Positions 8,879 through 18,476 of a stretch of DNA of 64,000 bases are shown here, in pieces. Positions within the stretch are counted from its first letter, which is position 1. Every line of letters starts with the position of its first letter. The notes under the pieces were generated by a model, which worked only from the letters and a program-made list of their open reading frames with translations, ran no database searches and was not told the origin of the DNA. Source of the stretch: Sinorhizobium chiapasense (GTDB lineage: Bacteria; Pseudomonadota; Alphaproteobacteria; Rhizobiales; Rhizobiaceae); the NCBI RefSeq assembly GCF_036488675.1, contig NZ_CP133148.1:1860001-1924000 (forward strand), read 5' to 3'. A program made the translations under genes and the position numbers.

Positions 8879-9397
8879 ATGAGAGCAAAGATCAACGGCC
8901 GAACGCTATCGATCGGGACGCGGCCCCCTACATCAGGAGAACCGCCGATCGAACCGCTGGCCTGGCTGGCTGGCGCACATCATGACCAGCTGGCGCTCTG
9001 CGACAGTCTGGAAGCGATTGCCGACAGCCTCCCGGAAGAGATCAACCGCGAGACCTGCGCCTACGCGGCGAAGGTGATCGGACCGATGATGCGGGATCTC
9101 CATGCCGGCGAGGAACGGTGGGTTTTTGCCTGGATCGAGCAACGCTTCGCAGACGACGCTTCCGTGCAAGCTCTGCTGGAGCGCCTGAAATACGAGCATT
9201 GCGAAGACGAGTGTTTCGCCGAGGAACTGACCGAAATGCTCGATCGCCTGGGCGCGGCCGACAGGACGGTCAATGCCGAGACCGCCGGCTACATGTTGCG
9301 CGGCTTCTTCACCAGCGTGCGACGGCACATCAGCTTCGAGCAGGAATGCTTGCGGGGGATCCTCGTCCAGCACCTCAGTGGCAAACCGACGGTCTAA
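8879..9397 (+). CDS. Hemerythrin-like HHE-domain protein
   Basis: 172 aa from the ATG at 8879, chosen because GGAAGGG precedes it; an ATG at 8858 would add 7 residues. Metal-ligand-like positions of a four-helix HHE domain are visible: AHHDQL, DLHAGEE, KYEHCEDE and RRHISFEQE. Family members bind a di-iron centre and sense or handle oxygen, NO or iron. Its place opposite fixN, with a shared FNR-type box, suggests a microoxic role. The ligand pattern is not fully canonical. Confidence 0.72.
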   Translation: MRAKINGRTLSIGTRPPTSGEPPIEPLAWLAGAHHDQLALCDSLEAIADSLPEEINRETCAYAAKVIGPMMRDLHAGEERWVFAWIEQRFADDASVQALLERLKYEHCEDECFAEELTEMLDRLGAADRTVNAETAGYMLRGFFTSVRRHISFEQECLRGILVQHLSGKPTV

Positions 9398-9420
9398 TCC
9401 CTATCCGCCTGTTCCCCTAC

Positions 9421-9468
9421 CGCGCCGTGCGTCATATCAGACGCGCAAAGGACGCTGCAGCACTTTGA
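9421..9468 (-). repeat. Partial RIME-like element
   Basis: Holds only the CGTC...GACGCGC hairpin and the ACTTTGAG string of the element described at 4994-5095. It lies between two convergent genes, 24 bp after the hemerythrin-like stop, with no second module. Confidence 0.5.
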
Positions 9469-9478
9469 GACGCTACGC

Positions 9479-10231
9479 TCAGGCCGCAATCGCCCTGCGC
9501 CGGTCCGCATGTTCCTGGATGACCAGGATCGCGCCGATCAGCTTGCCGTTGCTCGACAGGCAAGGCGTCAGCCGACAGCGAACCACAACGGTGCGCGCAT
9601 CGACATTCTTGGCAAAAGTGTAGTCGACGACTTCGCCGCCGAAGCAACGGTCGAGATAGGCCTTCACCCGCTGCTCGAAGCGCTGGAGACCGATGAACTC
9701 GACGATATGTCGCCCGATGAGGTCCATCGGCCTGCTTTCCAGATGGCTCGCATTCGCCGGGTTTGTGTAGAGATAGCGATAGTCCGGCGTTATGACGGCG
9801 ATCCGGTCGGTGAGGCAGTCGAGAATCGCCTCGTTGAGCAGTCCCTCGTCGGCGAGCCCCTTGCTAGGCAATCTCGCCCGGCGGTCGAGGTCAAGGCCGG
9901 CGAGATCCGCCACTCCCGCCGCCGCGAAATAACGATCGATCAGCGATTGAAGCAATTTTGAATGGCGCAAAACGCTGGACGTGTCGCCCGACTCGGCGCG
10001 CAAGATGTCGATAAGGAAGTGAAACTGCAGACGGGCGTCTTCCACGCTCGTCGCCCTCTGGTCGTAAACCGCCCTCAGAATAGGATCAAGCTCACGATCC
10101 AGAATCCCGATCAGATGTTCGTCCGCCACTTTTACGGCATACTGCAACTGTGAATACTTGAACCAGAACAGCTCAATCAGTGCGTTCAATTCGAATCCCC
10201 ATTCCCCCACGGCAAAGCCGCGTCGATGCAC
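9479..10231 (-). CDS. PAS-domain sensory protein
   Basis: 250 aa from a GTG. The N-terminal 125 residues are helical and not recognised; about 130-245 form a PAS domain (LTDRIAVITPDYRYLYTNPANA, MDLIGRHIVEFIG, and a final beta-strand GKLIGAILVIQEH). There is no kinase, GGDEF or HTH output domain, so it probably signals through a partner. A TTG codon 14 residues in, behind GGGGA, is an alternative start. It lies between the fix cluster and a cyclase pair. Confidence 0.7.
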   Translation of the reverse strand: MHRRGFAVGEWGFELNALIELFWFKYSQLQYAVKVADEHLIGILDRELDPILRAVYDQRATSVEDARLQFHFLIDILRAESGDTSSVLRHSKLLQSLIDRYFAAAGVADLAGLDLDRRARLPSKGLADEGLLNEAILDCLTDRIAVITPDYRYLYTNPANASHLESRPMDLIGRHIVEFIGLQRFEQRVKAYLDRCFGGEVVDYTFAKNVDARTVVVRCRLTPCLSSNGKLIGAILVIQEHADRRRAIAA

Positions 10232-10578
10232 TTCAAGATAGACGGTGTTTCAGACAGTGTCAGATTTTGACGATTTCCCTCAATGCCACGCGAAACCGCG
10301 TTGCGCTCGTTACCCAAAGCGCTTGCAGTTGCCCCAAACCACAACGATGAGTTTACACGCATTGCGGTATCGTTCAACAGGAGAAAGCCGGGCGATCGGG
10401 TCCCCGGCATTCTCGATGATGCGGCGTCGGGAGACACCGGACGAAGGGGCCGGCTTTCTAAAGCCGGCGAGGATAGCGATATGTTTCGCCACCTCCTCCA
10501 GTTGAAGATCGCGCTGGCGCGCGTGATCTTCCGTGATACATTGCAATCCGTGAATATATCCGGATCGAGGGGGCACGC
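10232..10578. other. Intergenic region, nothing assigned
   Basis: About 350 bp between the PAS gene and the divergent c-type protein gene. Several short overlapping frames exist on both strands, including a 99-codon plus-strand frame from 10283, but none has a ribosome-binding site or a recognisable family. It probably holds the two divergent promoters. Confidence 0.5.
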
Positions 10579-11961
10579 ATGACGCGGGAACTTCATCGGC
10601 ATTGCATTCGGATTTCAGCGCTCGCAATATTTCTCCCGGCAGCCCTGTGGTGCTTGCCGGCATCCGCAACGGATCCTTACGCCTCGAACAATGGCCTTTA
10701 TCCGACCGACAACGAATGGAGCGGGCCTTATCGCAGCTTGAACTACAACTATCCTGAAAGGGCCGAGAACAAGTGGTTCACGGTCGCGCCGCGCGCGCCA
10801 CTGACCATTCAAAATGCCGGCGACTACGTGACAAAGCTGAAGACCTTCCTCGAGCCGAACATGCGGGCGATGATCGACGCACCGGACACGTGGGATCCCG
10901 CCGCCAACGGCTGGTATGGAATGATCTGGCAGGGCGCCGGCGCGACAGGCCCGAACGGCGTCACTGATCCTGAGAGCGGGCAGGAAGCCATCCTTGGTTC
11001 GTTTTCTGGCCAGATCATCACGCAGGGAACCTTTCAGGACTCCGGCCTGACGGTCAACCTGCAGAACCACACGGTCATCTACTACGATGCCCTCTCGGCC
11101 ACGATGCTGAAGAAACTTTGGGCCGATCCGTTCAAGCCGAACCGGACGGCGGTCTCGTTCCCCGAGGGCGGCATGGTGGTAAAAGCCGCTGCGGTGACAC
11201 CGACGCCGCAGCAATGGCCTGTAGTCGAGGGTTCCGCGATCTGGAACGTATACCGTCCGACCGTCGAGTCGCTCCAGGGACCCGACTACAATCCGTACAC
11301 CAACGCCAAGGCGGTGGTCGTGCCTCTCAGGGTGCTGCAATTCGACATCATTGTGAAGGACACTGTCGTCTCCCCGCAGACGGGCTGGGTCTTCGTCACC
11401 TATGTGTACGACAGGGATGCTCCTGGCACGACCACCTGGGACAAGCTGGTGCCGCTCGGCGCAATGTGGGGCAACGACCCGGCCTTTGCGCGCGAACCGA
11501 ACGGCACGGATCCGAACGGTGGCCCCCTGCAGGAGACGTGGATCAACCAGAAGGCGCCCGCCTACGCTCTCTCTTCCCTCGGTTGGGGCGGCCGGTTATC
11601 CGGCCCGATCGACGTCTCGGAACGCCACAACGTGCTTTTGACCGACGGTAGCCGGGTTCCCGTGCAGCGGGCCTCGTCGTGTCTGAGCTGTCACGGCACC
11701 GCGCAGTTTCCGTTTGTCGCCAACCTTTATCCGTCACCGAACAAGACATTTCCGCGCGAGGGAACACTCTTTCCGATGTATCCGCCGGGTTCCGAGATGT
11801 GGGCACACTGGTTCCAGAACAGACCGGGCTCAAAGCCGCAGAACGACAACGACAACGCGGTTGCCCTCGACTACGACATGCTGATCATGTTTGCCCTCAG
11901 CGCCTACGACGCCGCCGCGGGCAGCGACCTTTTCGTTCAAGAACATGTCGACGTCCACTAG
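10579..11961 (+). CDS. Secreted protein with one CXXCH haem-binding motif
   Basis: 460 aa. A signal peptide is clear (ALAIFLPAALWCLPASA, cleavage near residue 30). The long middle part has no recognised domain. Near residues 371-375 there is CLSCH followed by GTAQFP, and a Met-rich stretch (FPMYPPGSEMW) could supply the second ligand, so it may be a periplasmic cytochrome c-like protein. It overlaps the downstream cyclase gene by 17 bp, which suggests coupling of the two. Confidence 0.6.
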   Translation: MTRELHRHCIRISALAIFLPAALWCLPASATDPYASNNGLYPTDNEWSGPYRSLNYNYPERAENKWFTVAPRAPLTIQNAGDYVTKLKTFLEPNMRAMIDAPDTWDPAANGWYGMIWQGAGATGPNGVTDPESGQEAILGSFSGQIITQGTFQDSGLTVNLQNHTVIYYDALSATMLKKLWADPFKPNRTAVSFPEGGMVVKAAAVTPTPQQWPVVEGSAIWNVYRPTVESLQGPDYNPYTNAKAVVVPLRVLQFDIIVKDTVVSPQTGWVFVTYVYDRDAPGTTTWDKLVPLGAMWGNDPAFAREPNGTDPNGGPLQETWINQKAPAYALSSLGWGGRLSGPIDVSERHNVLLTDGSRVPVQRASSCLSCHGTAQFPFVANLYPSPNKTFPREGTLFPMYPPGSEMWAHWFQNRPGSKPQNDNDNAVALDYDMLIMFALSAYDAAAGSDLFVQEHVDVH

Positions 11962-14900
11962 TCATCCGAGCGATCGGCTCGGCGCGCTGATGGCACAAGG
12001 GTCCGTGGAGCCGTCCGACACGCCCTCGCAGCACCGGCAACTGACGGTGATGTTCGCCGATCTCGTCGGTTCGACCGCCCTCCTCGAGGAGCACGGGCCG
12101 GAGGCATTCAGCGATCTGCTGCGCATCTACCACAACCTCTGCACGGAGGCGACGCGGCTGCAGGACGGCACGGTGGCGAACTATCTGGGTGACGGCGTGA
12201 TCAGCTACTTCGGCTATCCCCGCAGCACCGAGGACGATCCCTTGCGGGCCGTGCAGGCAGCGTGGACGATCCTGCAGAACCTCGATCAGCTCAATCGCAA
12301 ACTGGCGGGCGCGCGGCTTGCGGCCCGGATAGGCATTGCGACCGGGCGCGTCATCATTCACCAGAAACCGGGCGATCATTACGGCGAGAACGTCGTCGGC
12401 GCCTGCCTGAACAAGGCGGCGCGTTTGCAGGTGCTTGCCTCGGCGAACACGGCGATCGTTTGCGCCGCCACGCGCAAGCTCGCAGGAAAGGCATTCGATT
12501 TCGAGGATCTCGGCCCACAGGACCTGAAGGGGTTCGAGCAGCCGGAAACTGTCTTCAGGCTGCGGCCGCGGCGGCGCAAGGGGCTCAGCCGTTTCGAGGC
12601 GTTGCGCGGCGAGCGCCGCACGCCACTCATCGGCCGCGACCGAGAACTCGCGCTGTTGCGCCAGAGAATGGCGCGCGCGGCCGGCGGCTCAGGTGGCGCC
12701 GCGGTACTCGTCGGCGAACCCGGCATTGGCAAGTCGCGACTGATCGACGCGCTCCGGCACGGCGAGGCACAGGAGAGCGTCCGCTATCTTTCCTTGCAGT
12801 GCTCACCCACCCATCAGTTTTCGTCGCTTCATCCGGTGAAGGACTATCTCGACTGGGTGTCCGGCGTGAACGCCGACGATCCGCGCGACGTGCGGCGTGA
12901 CAAGCTTCGGCGGCTATTCCAATCGGCCTGGCAGACGGACGAGGAGCAGACTGCAGTGCTGATGGACGTCGTGGCGTCGAGCGGTCCGGAACAGGAGGCG
13001 AATGCCGATATCGGCATCCTGCTCAAGAGGCGCATGGCCTTCCAGATATTGTCGAAGAAGGTGTTCAGTACGGCGGTGCCCGGGCATCCGCTGCTGCTCG
13101 TCTTCGAGGATGTGCACTGGATCGACCCGACATCGGCGGAGTTCGTTGAAAATCTGGTGAGGAACGCCGCAAACCATGCCTGTACGGTGCTCAGCACGAC
13201 GCGGCCGGAGGGTCCATTCGCCGGTCGATTGAACGCGCTCGGCGAGGTCGTGCCGCTGGAGCGACTGAGCGATGAGCAGTCCGTAGAACTGGCAAAGGCG
13301 ACCGGCCTTGCTGCCGGCATGGACAATGAAACGCTCAATGTCATCGTCGAAAAGTCGGATGGCGTCCCGCTCTTCGTCGAGGAATATGCCTCGATGCTTG
13401 CGGAAAATCTCGGCGCGAGAGAGAAGGCCGAAGGCCCGGAGGAGCGGCGTGACGTACCCTTGACACTCGGGGGGCTTGTGCAGAACAAGCTGGACCGCCT
13501 CAATCCCCATGCCCAGAGGGTCGCAAGGATCGGCGCGACTGTCGGACGCGTCTTCGACCTGCAGCTGGTGCGCTCGCTGTCGGCCCTCGGTCGGACGACC
13601 TTCGACAAGGCGCTTGCCACCCTCGAAGCCGCCGACATCGCTCGCCGCGGCGCGGGATCTGCCAGTCAGCCGGCCGCGAGCTTCAAGCATGCCTTGGTGC
13701 AGGACGCCATATACGGATCGCTGAGCACTGCCGAGCGGCGCCGGCTGCACGGCCGCGTGGCCGATGCAATGCTTTCGGACAAGGGCGGGCGCCGGATCAA
13801 CGCCGAGGTGCTGGCCGAACACCTGCTTGCTGCGGGGCGCAACCGGGAGTCGGCCGAGTGGCGCCTGACGGCAGCTATGGCCGCGGCCGGGGAAGGCAGC
13901 GCGGCGGAGGCGCTGGCGCATATCACCCGCGGTCTGGCAGCGACGGAGCTATTGCCGGCCGGCGGCGAGCGCGACGACCTCGAACTGCGGCTGCGGGCGA
14001 TCGAAGGTCCGACGCTGATGGTTACCCGCGGTCCGGGTAGCCCAGCCTTCGGCGCCGCCCAGGCCCGCGCGCTGGACCTGCTGCGCGGCCGTGACAAGCC
14101 GGACAACCTGATCCCGGTCATCTACAACACCGCCCTGCATGACTGGGCCTGCGGCAGGCTTGCCGAGGCGGACCGGGTAACGGACGAGATTTTCGCGATA
14201 TTGGAAGCCGAGCCATCGGACGCAGCCTACCTCGGAGCCCACACGATGCGCGGCCTCGTCGCCTGGCATCGCGGCGACAATCCGACGGCACTCGAACACC
14301 TGAGCGCCACCGTCGAGCGCTACGACCCGACGCTCCACCGCGAGTTCTACATGCGCTTCCTCAAGGAGTTCGGCGTCTTCGGCCGGTTCTATCTCGGCCT
14401 GACACACACCGTCATGGGCAATACCGCCGAGGGCGCGAAGCATGCAAAGGCGGCGCTCGAGCTCGCAAGGCTGGTCAAGCGCCCGCACGCCTACGGGTTC
14501 GCGCTGCTTGCCAACTTCGTCACCGCCATGCTGCGCGATGACGTACGCAGTGCGTCGCGCTACAGCGAGGAGAGCATCGAATTCGCGACCCAACAGGGCT
14601 TTCCCGAATTTGTCGCCATGTCGATGATCTGCCAGGGCTGGGCCAAGGTGAAACGGGGCGCCATCGACTCGGGGATCCATGAGATTGAGGAAGGCTCCGC
14701 CCTCTGGGCGATGACCGGATTCGAGAACTGGCAGGCCTATTTTGCAAGCATACTTGCCGACGCCTATGTGGCGGTCGGGCGTCTGAGCGATGCACGCGCG
14801 CTGCTCGACCGCCATGATGAACGGGTGGCGCGTTTTGGAGAGGCTCAGTTCGAGCCGCTGCTTGCAAAATCGCGGGCAACGCTCCTGTCTGCGGCAGGCG

Positions 14901-14986
14901 ACGCCGAGGGCGCGGCTGCCTCCATGCGGGTCGCGCGGGACCGCGCGGTACGCAACAAGGCGGCTCTTTGGGCGAGCGAACGCTGA
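11945..14986 (+). CDS. Class III adenylate/guanylate cyclase-AAA ATPase-TPR protein
   Basis: 1013 aa from the ATG at 11945; the frame opens at 11891 but the earlier part is inside the preceding gene. Residues about 30-195 form a class III cyclase domain (TVMFADLVGSTALLEE with metal-binding Asp, then GDGVISYFGYP and IGIATGRV). An AAA/STAND ATPase follows with Walker A GEPGIGKSR (about 260) and Walker B LLLVFEDVHWID. The C-terminal third is helical and TPR-like. Such proteins are probable signal-responsive cyclases or regulators. It converges on lpxXL with no gap. Confidence 0.85.
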   Translation: MSTSTSHPSDRLGALMAQGSVEPSDTPSQHRQLTVMFADLVGSTALLEEHGPEAFSDLLRIYHNLCTEATRLQDGTVANYLGDGVISYFGYPRSTEDDPLRAVQAAWTILQNLDQLNRKLAGARLAARIGIATGRVIIHQKPGDHYGENVVGACLNKAARLQVLASANTAIVCAATRKLAGKAFDFEDLGPQDLKGFEQPETVFRLRPRRRKGLSRFEALRGERRTPLIGRDRELALLRQRMARAAGGSGGAAVLVGEPGIGKSRLIDALRHGEAQESVRYLSLQCSPTHQFSSLHPVKDYLDWVSGVNADDPRDVRRDKLRRLFQSAWQTDEEQTAVLMDVVASSGPEQEANADIGILLKRRMAFQILSKKVFSTAVPGHPLLLVFEDVHWIDPTSAEFVENLVRNAANHACTVLSTTRPEGPFAGRLNALGEVVPLERLSDEQSVELAKATGLAAGMDNETLNVIVEKSDGVPLFVEEYASMLAENLGAREKAEGPEERRDVPLTLGGLVQNKLDRLNPHAQRVARIGATVGRVFDLQLVRSLSALGRTTFDKALATLEAADIARRGAGSASQPAASFKHALVQDAIYGSLSTAERRRLHGRVADAMLSDKGGRRINAEVLAEHLLAAGRNRESAEWRLTAAMAAAGEGSAAEALAHITRGLAATELLPAGGERDDLELRLRAIEGPTLMVTRGPGSPAFGAAQARALDLLRGRDKPDNLIPVIYNTALHDWACGRLAEADRVTDEIFAILEAEPSDAAYLGAHTMRGLVAWHRGDNPTALEHLSATVERYDPTLHREFYMRFLKEFGVFGRFYLGLTHTVMGNTAEGAKHAKAALELARLVKRPHAYGFALLANFVTAMLRDDVRSASRYSEESIEFATQQGFPEFVAMSMICQGWAKVKRGAIDSGIHEIEEGSALWAMTGFENWQAYFASILADAYVAVGRLSDARALLDRHDERVARFGEAQFEPLLAKSRATLLSAAGDAEGAAASMRVARDRAVRNKAALWASER

Positions 14987-15916
14987 TTAAAGACTGCGCT
15001 TGATGTTCCAGCGATCGTGATACCAGAGCCATTGGCCTGGATATTCACGGACCCAGCTTTCGACCTTGTCGTTCAGCATCTGCGCCGTCGCATTGACATC
15101 GACGCTGCCGTCCGTCCTGCGCGGGATCGTAATCGCCGGTTCGAGCTCCAGCCGGAATCGGCCGCCGGGCAAACGGATGCAGCGCGCCGGATAGACCTCG
15201 CAGTTGAACTGGCGGACGAGCTTGGCAAGCAGCGGATTGGTCTGCACATCCCTACCGAAGAACTTCGTCTTCAGCCCCTTGCGGAACTTCTGGTCGACCA
15301 GAACGCCAACCCCGCCGCCACGTTCGAGCTGACGGGCGAGCGCGAAGGAGGAACCGGCGTGGGAGGGCACGAGGTTACCCATCCGCGACTTGCGGAACTC
15401 AAACACCTTGTCCGCCATGTAGGGATTGTTCGGCGGGCGGAAGAGGACCGTGACCTCCAGCCCGAAGGCCGAGCCCGCAACAGGCAACATCTCGAAATTG
15501 CCGCTATGGGCGGTGAAGACGATGAAGGGCCGCGGATTGTCGCGCAGGTCCAGGAAGAGCGGAATGCCGGAGACCTCCACCCTGCCCGGCTCCGGCCGAA
15601 ACGGATCGAAGTCGAAGAGCTGGTCGAGAAAGACGTATTCCGCCGCCATTCGGCCCATATTGCCCCAGCTGTCGAGCGCGATCTTCTGAAGCTCAGCCTC
15701 GCTCTTTTCCGGGAAGGCGTTGCGCAGATTGGTCAGCGTCAGCTTGTGACGTCCGGTCTTCGGACCGATCCAGCGGGCGACGCGGTCCATGAAGTTGATC
15801 GCCGTGTCCGGCGGAAAGAGCTTCAGCACCGTCAGCAGCAGGAACACGAACTGCGCAATCAGCCATTGCCGAAAATGGTTGGCGGCCAGCACCAGCCGTG
15901 TGATCACCATCCGCAC
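14987..15916 (-). CDS. lpxXL: LpxXL, very-long-chain acyltransferase for lipid A
   Basis: 309 aa of the HtrB/MsbB (LpxL) acyltransferase family: a membrane segment near residues 14-36 and the catalytic HSGNFE (H-x4-E) near 138. In rhizobia LpxXL transfers 27-hydroxyoctacosanoate from AcpXL to lipid A. The start is GTG at 15916 or ATG at 15910. It ends the acpXL operon, with its stop abutting that of the convergent cyclase gene. Confidence 0.9.
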   Translation of the reverse strand: MRMVITRLVLAANHFRQWLIAQFVFLLLTVLKLFPPDTAINFMDRVARWIGPKTGRHKLTLTNLRNAFPEKSEAELQKIALDSWGNMGRMAAEYVFLDQLFDFDPFRPEPGRVEVSGIPLFLDLRDNPRPFIVFTAHSGNFEMLPVAGSAFGLEVTVLFRPPNNPYMADKVFEFRKSRMGNLVPSHAGSSFALARQLERGGGVGVLVDQKFRKGLKTKFFGRDVQTNPLLAKLVRQFNCEVYPARCIRLPGGRFRLELEPAITIPRRTDGSVDVNATAQMLNDKVESWVREYPGQWLWYHDRWNIKRSL

Positions 15917-15921
15917 GATGT

Positions 15922-16950
15922 TCAGTCCATCCGCAGGATGATCTTGCCGAATACCTGACGCGATTCCATTCGCTCCAGGGCGCGGTCGATGTCGCTGAAG
16001 CCGACTTCCGTATCGATCACCGGATGCACGAGCCCGCGGCCCATCTTCTGCATCGCGTTCGCCATGTTCTCCATGCGGCAGCCGAAGGAGCCGAGCAGCT
16101 TCAACTGCTGCTGGAAGAGCATCATCAGGTTCATGTCGGTGGAAACGCCGGAGGTCGAGCCGCAGGTGACGAGACGCCCTCCCCGCTTCATCGACAGCAT
16201 GGAACCTGCCCAGGTGTCCTTGCCGACATGTTCGAAGACGACGTCGACGCCCTTCTTCTTGGTGAGCTTGCGCACCACTCCCTCGAAACGGTCGGTGCGG
16301 TAGTTGATGACATGATCGGCGCCGAGCGCCTTCGCCCTCTCGATCTTGTCATCCGAGCCGACCGTGGTGATGACCGTGCAGCCGATCTTCTTGGCAAGCT
16401 GGATCGCAGCCGTGCCGATGCCGGAACCTCCGGCATGGACGAGGATCGTTTCGCCCGGTTCGAGCTTGGCGTTGTCGAAGAGCATGTGCTCGACCGTGCC
16501 GAAGGTGACCGGCGCCAGCGCCGCACCGACAGCGTCGACGCCCGGAGGCGCTGGGACGAGAAGACGCGCCGGCAAGTTCACCAGTTCCTGCGCGAAACCG
16601 TCGAGGTGGAAGCCGTGCACGCCGCCCACGTGTTCGCAGAGGTTGTCGCGCCCCTCGCGGCAGGGGCGGCAGAGCCCGCAGGTGCGCGCGCCGTAGATCG
16701 AAACGAGCTGTCCGGGCAGGACATTGGCAACGCCGGGGCCGATGCTCTCGACCACGCCCGACGCTTCCGCGCCGATCACCAGCGGCATCTTGCGCTTGGC
16801 AAAGGCCATGCCGCGCCAGCCCCAGACGTCGATGTGGTTGAGCGCGACGGCCTTGACGCGAAGCGTGACTTCACCGGGACCCGGCGTTTCCGGCTCCGGG
16901 AGGTCTGTGATTTCAAGCTTGCGGTCATCGAGCAGTTGCAGGGCGCGCAT
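15922..16950 (-). CDS. Zinc-type alcohol dehydrogenase/quinone reductase of the acpXL cluster
   Basis: 342 aa of the medium-chain dehydrogenase family. The structural-zinc Cys set is seen in CGLCRPCREGRDNLC (about 95-110), and a Rossmann motif GGSGIGTAAIQLAKK near 173. It lies between fabF1 and lpxXL, five bases before lpxXL, as in other rhizobia, where it is thought to act in making the 27-hydroxylated C28 chain. Its exact reaction is not known to me. Confidence 0.88.
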   Translation of the reverse strand: MRALQLLDDRKLEITDLPEPETPGPGEVTLRVKAVALNHIDVWGWRGMAFAKRKMPLVIGAEASGVVESIGPGVANVLPGQLVSIYGARTCGLCRPCREGRDNLCEHVGGVHGFHLDGFAQELVNLPARLLVPAPPGVDAVGAALAPVTFGTVEHMLFDNAKLEPGETILVHAGGSGIGTAAIQLAKKIGCTVITTVGSDDKIERAKALGADHVINYRTDRFEGVVRKLTKKKGVDVVFEHVGKDTWAGSMLSMKRGGRLVTCGSTSGVSTDMNLMMLFQQQLKLLGSFGCRMENMANAMQKMGRGLVHPVIDTEVGFSDIDRALERMESRQVFGKIILRMD

Positions 16951-16993
16951 GATCTTTCCTTCAGATATTTTGTTATCGAGCGGCTAGGTCGCT

Positions 16994-17164
16994 ACCCCCT
17001 CTGGCCGGCAGGCCATCTCCCCCACAAGGGGGGGAGAATGCAAGCGGCCTGCCCCTCGCTCCGACTGAAACCTTTCCGCAAGCGGGACGTTCGCTGGAGG
17101 CGCAAAGGGCGCTACATCTATTCTCCCCCCTTGTGGGGGAGATGGCCGGCAGGCCGGAGGGGGC
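16994..17164. repeat. Inverted pair of palindromic intergenic repeats
   Basis: Two copies of a roughly 45-bp unit face each other at 16994-17039 and 17120-17164. Each has a CTCCCCC/GGGGGAG hairpin and the string GGCCGGCAGGCC. The same unit occurs inside cobN at 35254-35448. It fills most of the gap between the adh gene and fabF1 and may fold into a large stem-loop on the shared transcript. Confidence 0.7.
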
Positions 17165-17179
17165 ATTTCGCTGCCATCC

Positions 17180-18463
17180 TCAAGCCGGCTCGGCGGTCAT
17201 GACAAGGCTGGCATTCTGACCGCCGAAGCCGAAGGAGTTCGACAGCACGGCAGTGACCTGCTGGCTGCGCTTCACGTTCGGCACGACATCGAGAACGATA
17301 GCCGGATCGGGATTCTGGTAGTTGATGGTCGGCGGCAGCGTGCCGGTCAGCATCGTCTGGAGCGAGAAGACCGCCTCGACCGCACCGGCCGCCGTCAGCG
17401 TATGGCCGATCATCGACTTGTTCGACGAAACCGGGATTGTCGGCAGCCGGTCGCCGAAGACGGACGACATCGACAAATATTCCATCTTGTCGTTCTCCGG
17501 TGTCGAGGTGCCGTGGGCATTGATGTACCCGATGCCGCTCTCGTCGATGCCGGCGTCCTCGAGCGCGGCGCGGATCGTCGCGATCGCCGGGCCGCCATCC
17601 GGCGACGAGCGCGTGCGGTGGAAGAGGTCGGCCTTTTCGCCGCAACCCTTGAGGATGCCGTAGATGCGCGCTCCGCGTGCGATTGCCGCCTCCAGCGATT
17701 CAAGTACCAGTGTTGCAGAACCTTCCGCAATGACGAAGCCGTCGCGATCCTTCGTGAAAGGCTTCGAAGCCTTTTCCGGCGGATCGTTCTGGGTCGAAAG
17801 CGCCGAGAGCAGCGAGAAGCGGATCAGTGCCTCGGCACTGACCGAGCCGTCGGTCGCGACCGTCAAGGCGCGATCGGTACGGCCCTGGCGGATCGCCTCG
17901 ACACCAAGCTGGATCGCCGTCGCACCGGAAGCGCAAGCCGTCGAAAGGGTGACCGGCAGGCCGCGTGTACCGAAGCGGTCGGCAAGGCGCTCCGAGATCG
18001 AGCCGAAGAGCACGGCCTCGTGAAACACCGGATCCGCCTTCTGACGCATTGCGGCGAGGAAGCGGTTGTAGGCGTCGCCCGGGCGCTCGGACGGCGGTGA
18101 ACGGTCGGCAAGCTCGAAGCGTGCACTCCACTCAGGCTCGATCGGCGGAGCAGCCAGGAACAGCGGACCGTTGAAATCGCCGGAAAGACCGGCCTGCGCC
18201 AAGGCCTCCAGCGTTGTTTCCCGCGCCATCGCATAGGAGCGCTCGACCGCATTTTCGGCCGGCAACTCGATGAAATCGACCGTCCCGCTGATGCGGGTCG
18301 AAAGCCCCTCGGTCGGGAAGCGGGTGATTTTGTGGATGCCGGAAACGCCGCCGGAAAGCGCCGCCCAGTTGTCTTCGAGCCCTTGGCCCAGCGAGGTGAT
18401 GACGCCCATGCCGGTAACGGCGACGATCGGGCGGCCGAGATGATCCGTATATGCCTTGCTCAT
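17180..18463 (-). CDS. fabF1: FabF1XL, 3-oxoacyl-ACP synthase II-like enzyme
   Basis: 427 aa beta-ketoacyl-ACP synthase with the full catalytic triad: Cys in STACASGA, His in NAHGTSTP, and His in SNKSMIGHT. It condenses malonyl-ACP for elongation of the very long chain on AcpXL. It follows fabF2 by 13 bp. Since FabF2 lacks the catalytic Cys, FabF1 is the likely active half of a pair. Confidence 0.92.
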   Translation of the reverse strand: MSKAYTDHLGRPIVAVTGMGVITSLGQGLEDNWAALSGGVSGIHKITRFPTEGLSTRISGTVDFIELPAENAVERSYAMARETTLEALAQAGLSGDFNGPLFLAAPPIEPEWSARFELADRSPPSERPGDAYNRFLAAMRQKADPVFHEAVLFGSISERLADRFGTRGLPVTLSTACASGATAIQLGVEAIRQGRTDRALTVATDGSVSAEALIRFSLLSALSTQNDPPEKASKPFTKDRDGFVIAEGSATLVLESLEAAIARGARIYGILKGCGEKADLFHRTRSSPDGGPAIATIRAALEDAGIDESGIGYINAHGTSTPENDKMEYLSMSSVFGDRLPTIPVSSNKSMIGHTLTAAGAVEAVFSLQTMLTGTLPPTINYQNPDPAIVLDVVPNVKRSQQVTAVLSNSFGFGGQNASLVMTAEPA

Positions 18464-18476
18464 GGTTCGAGCCCCC

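Noticed and set aside
10186..10669. Overlapping frames of 99 to 138 codons on both strands
   Set aside because: None has a good start signal or family; they overlap each other and the next gene.
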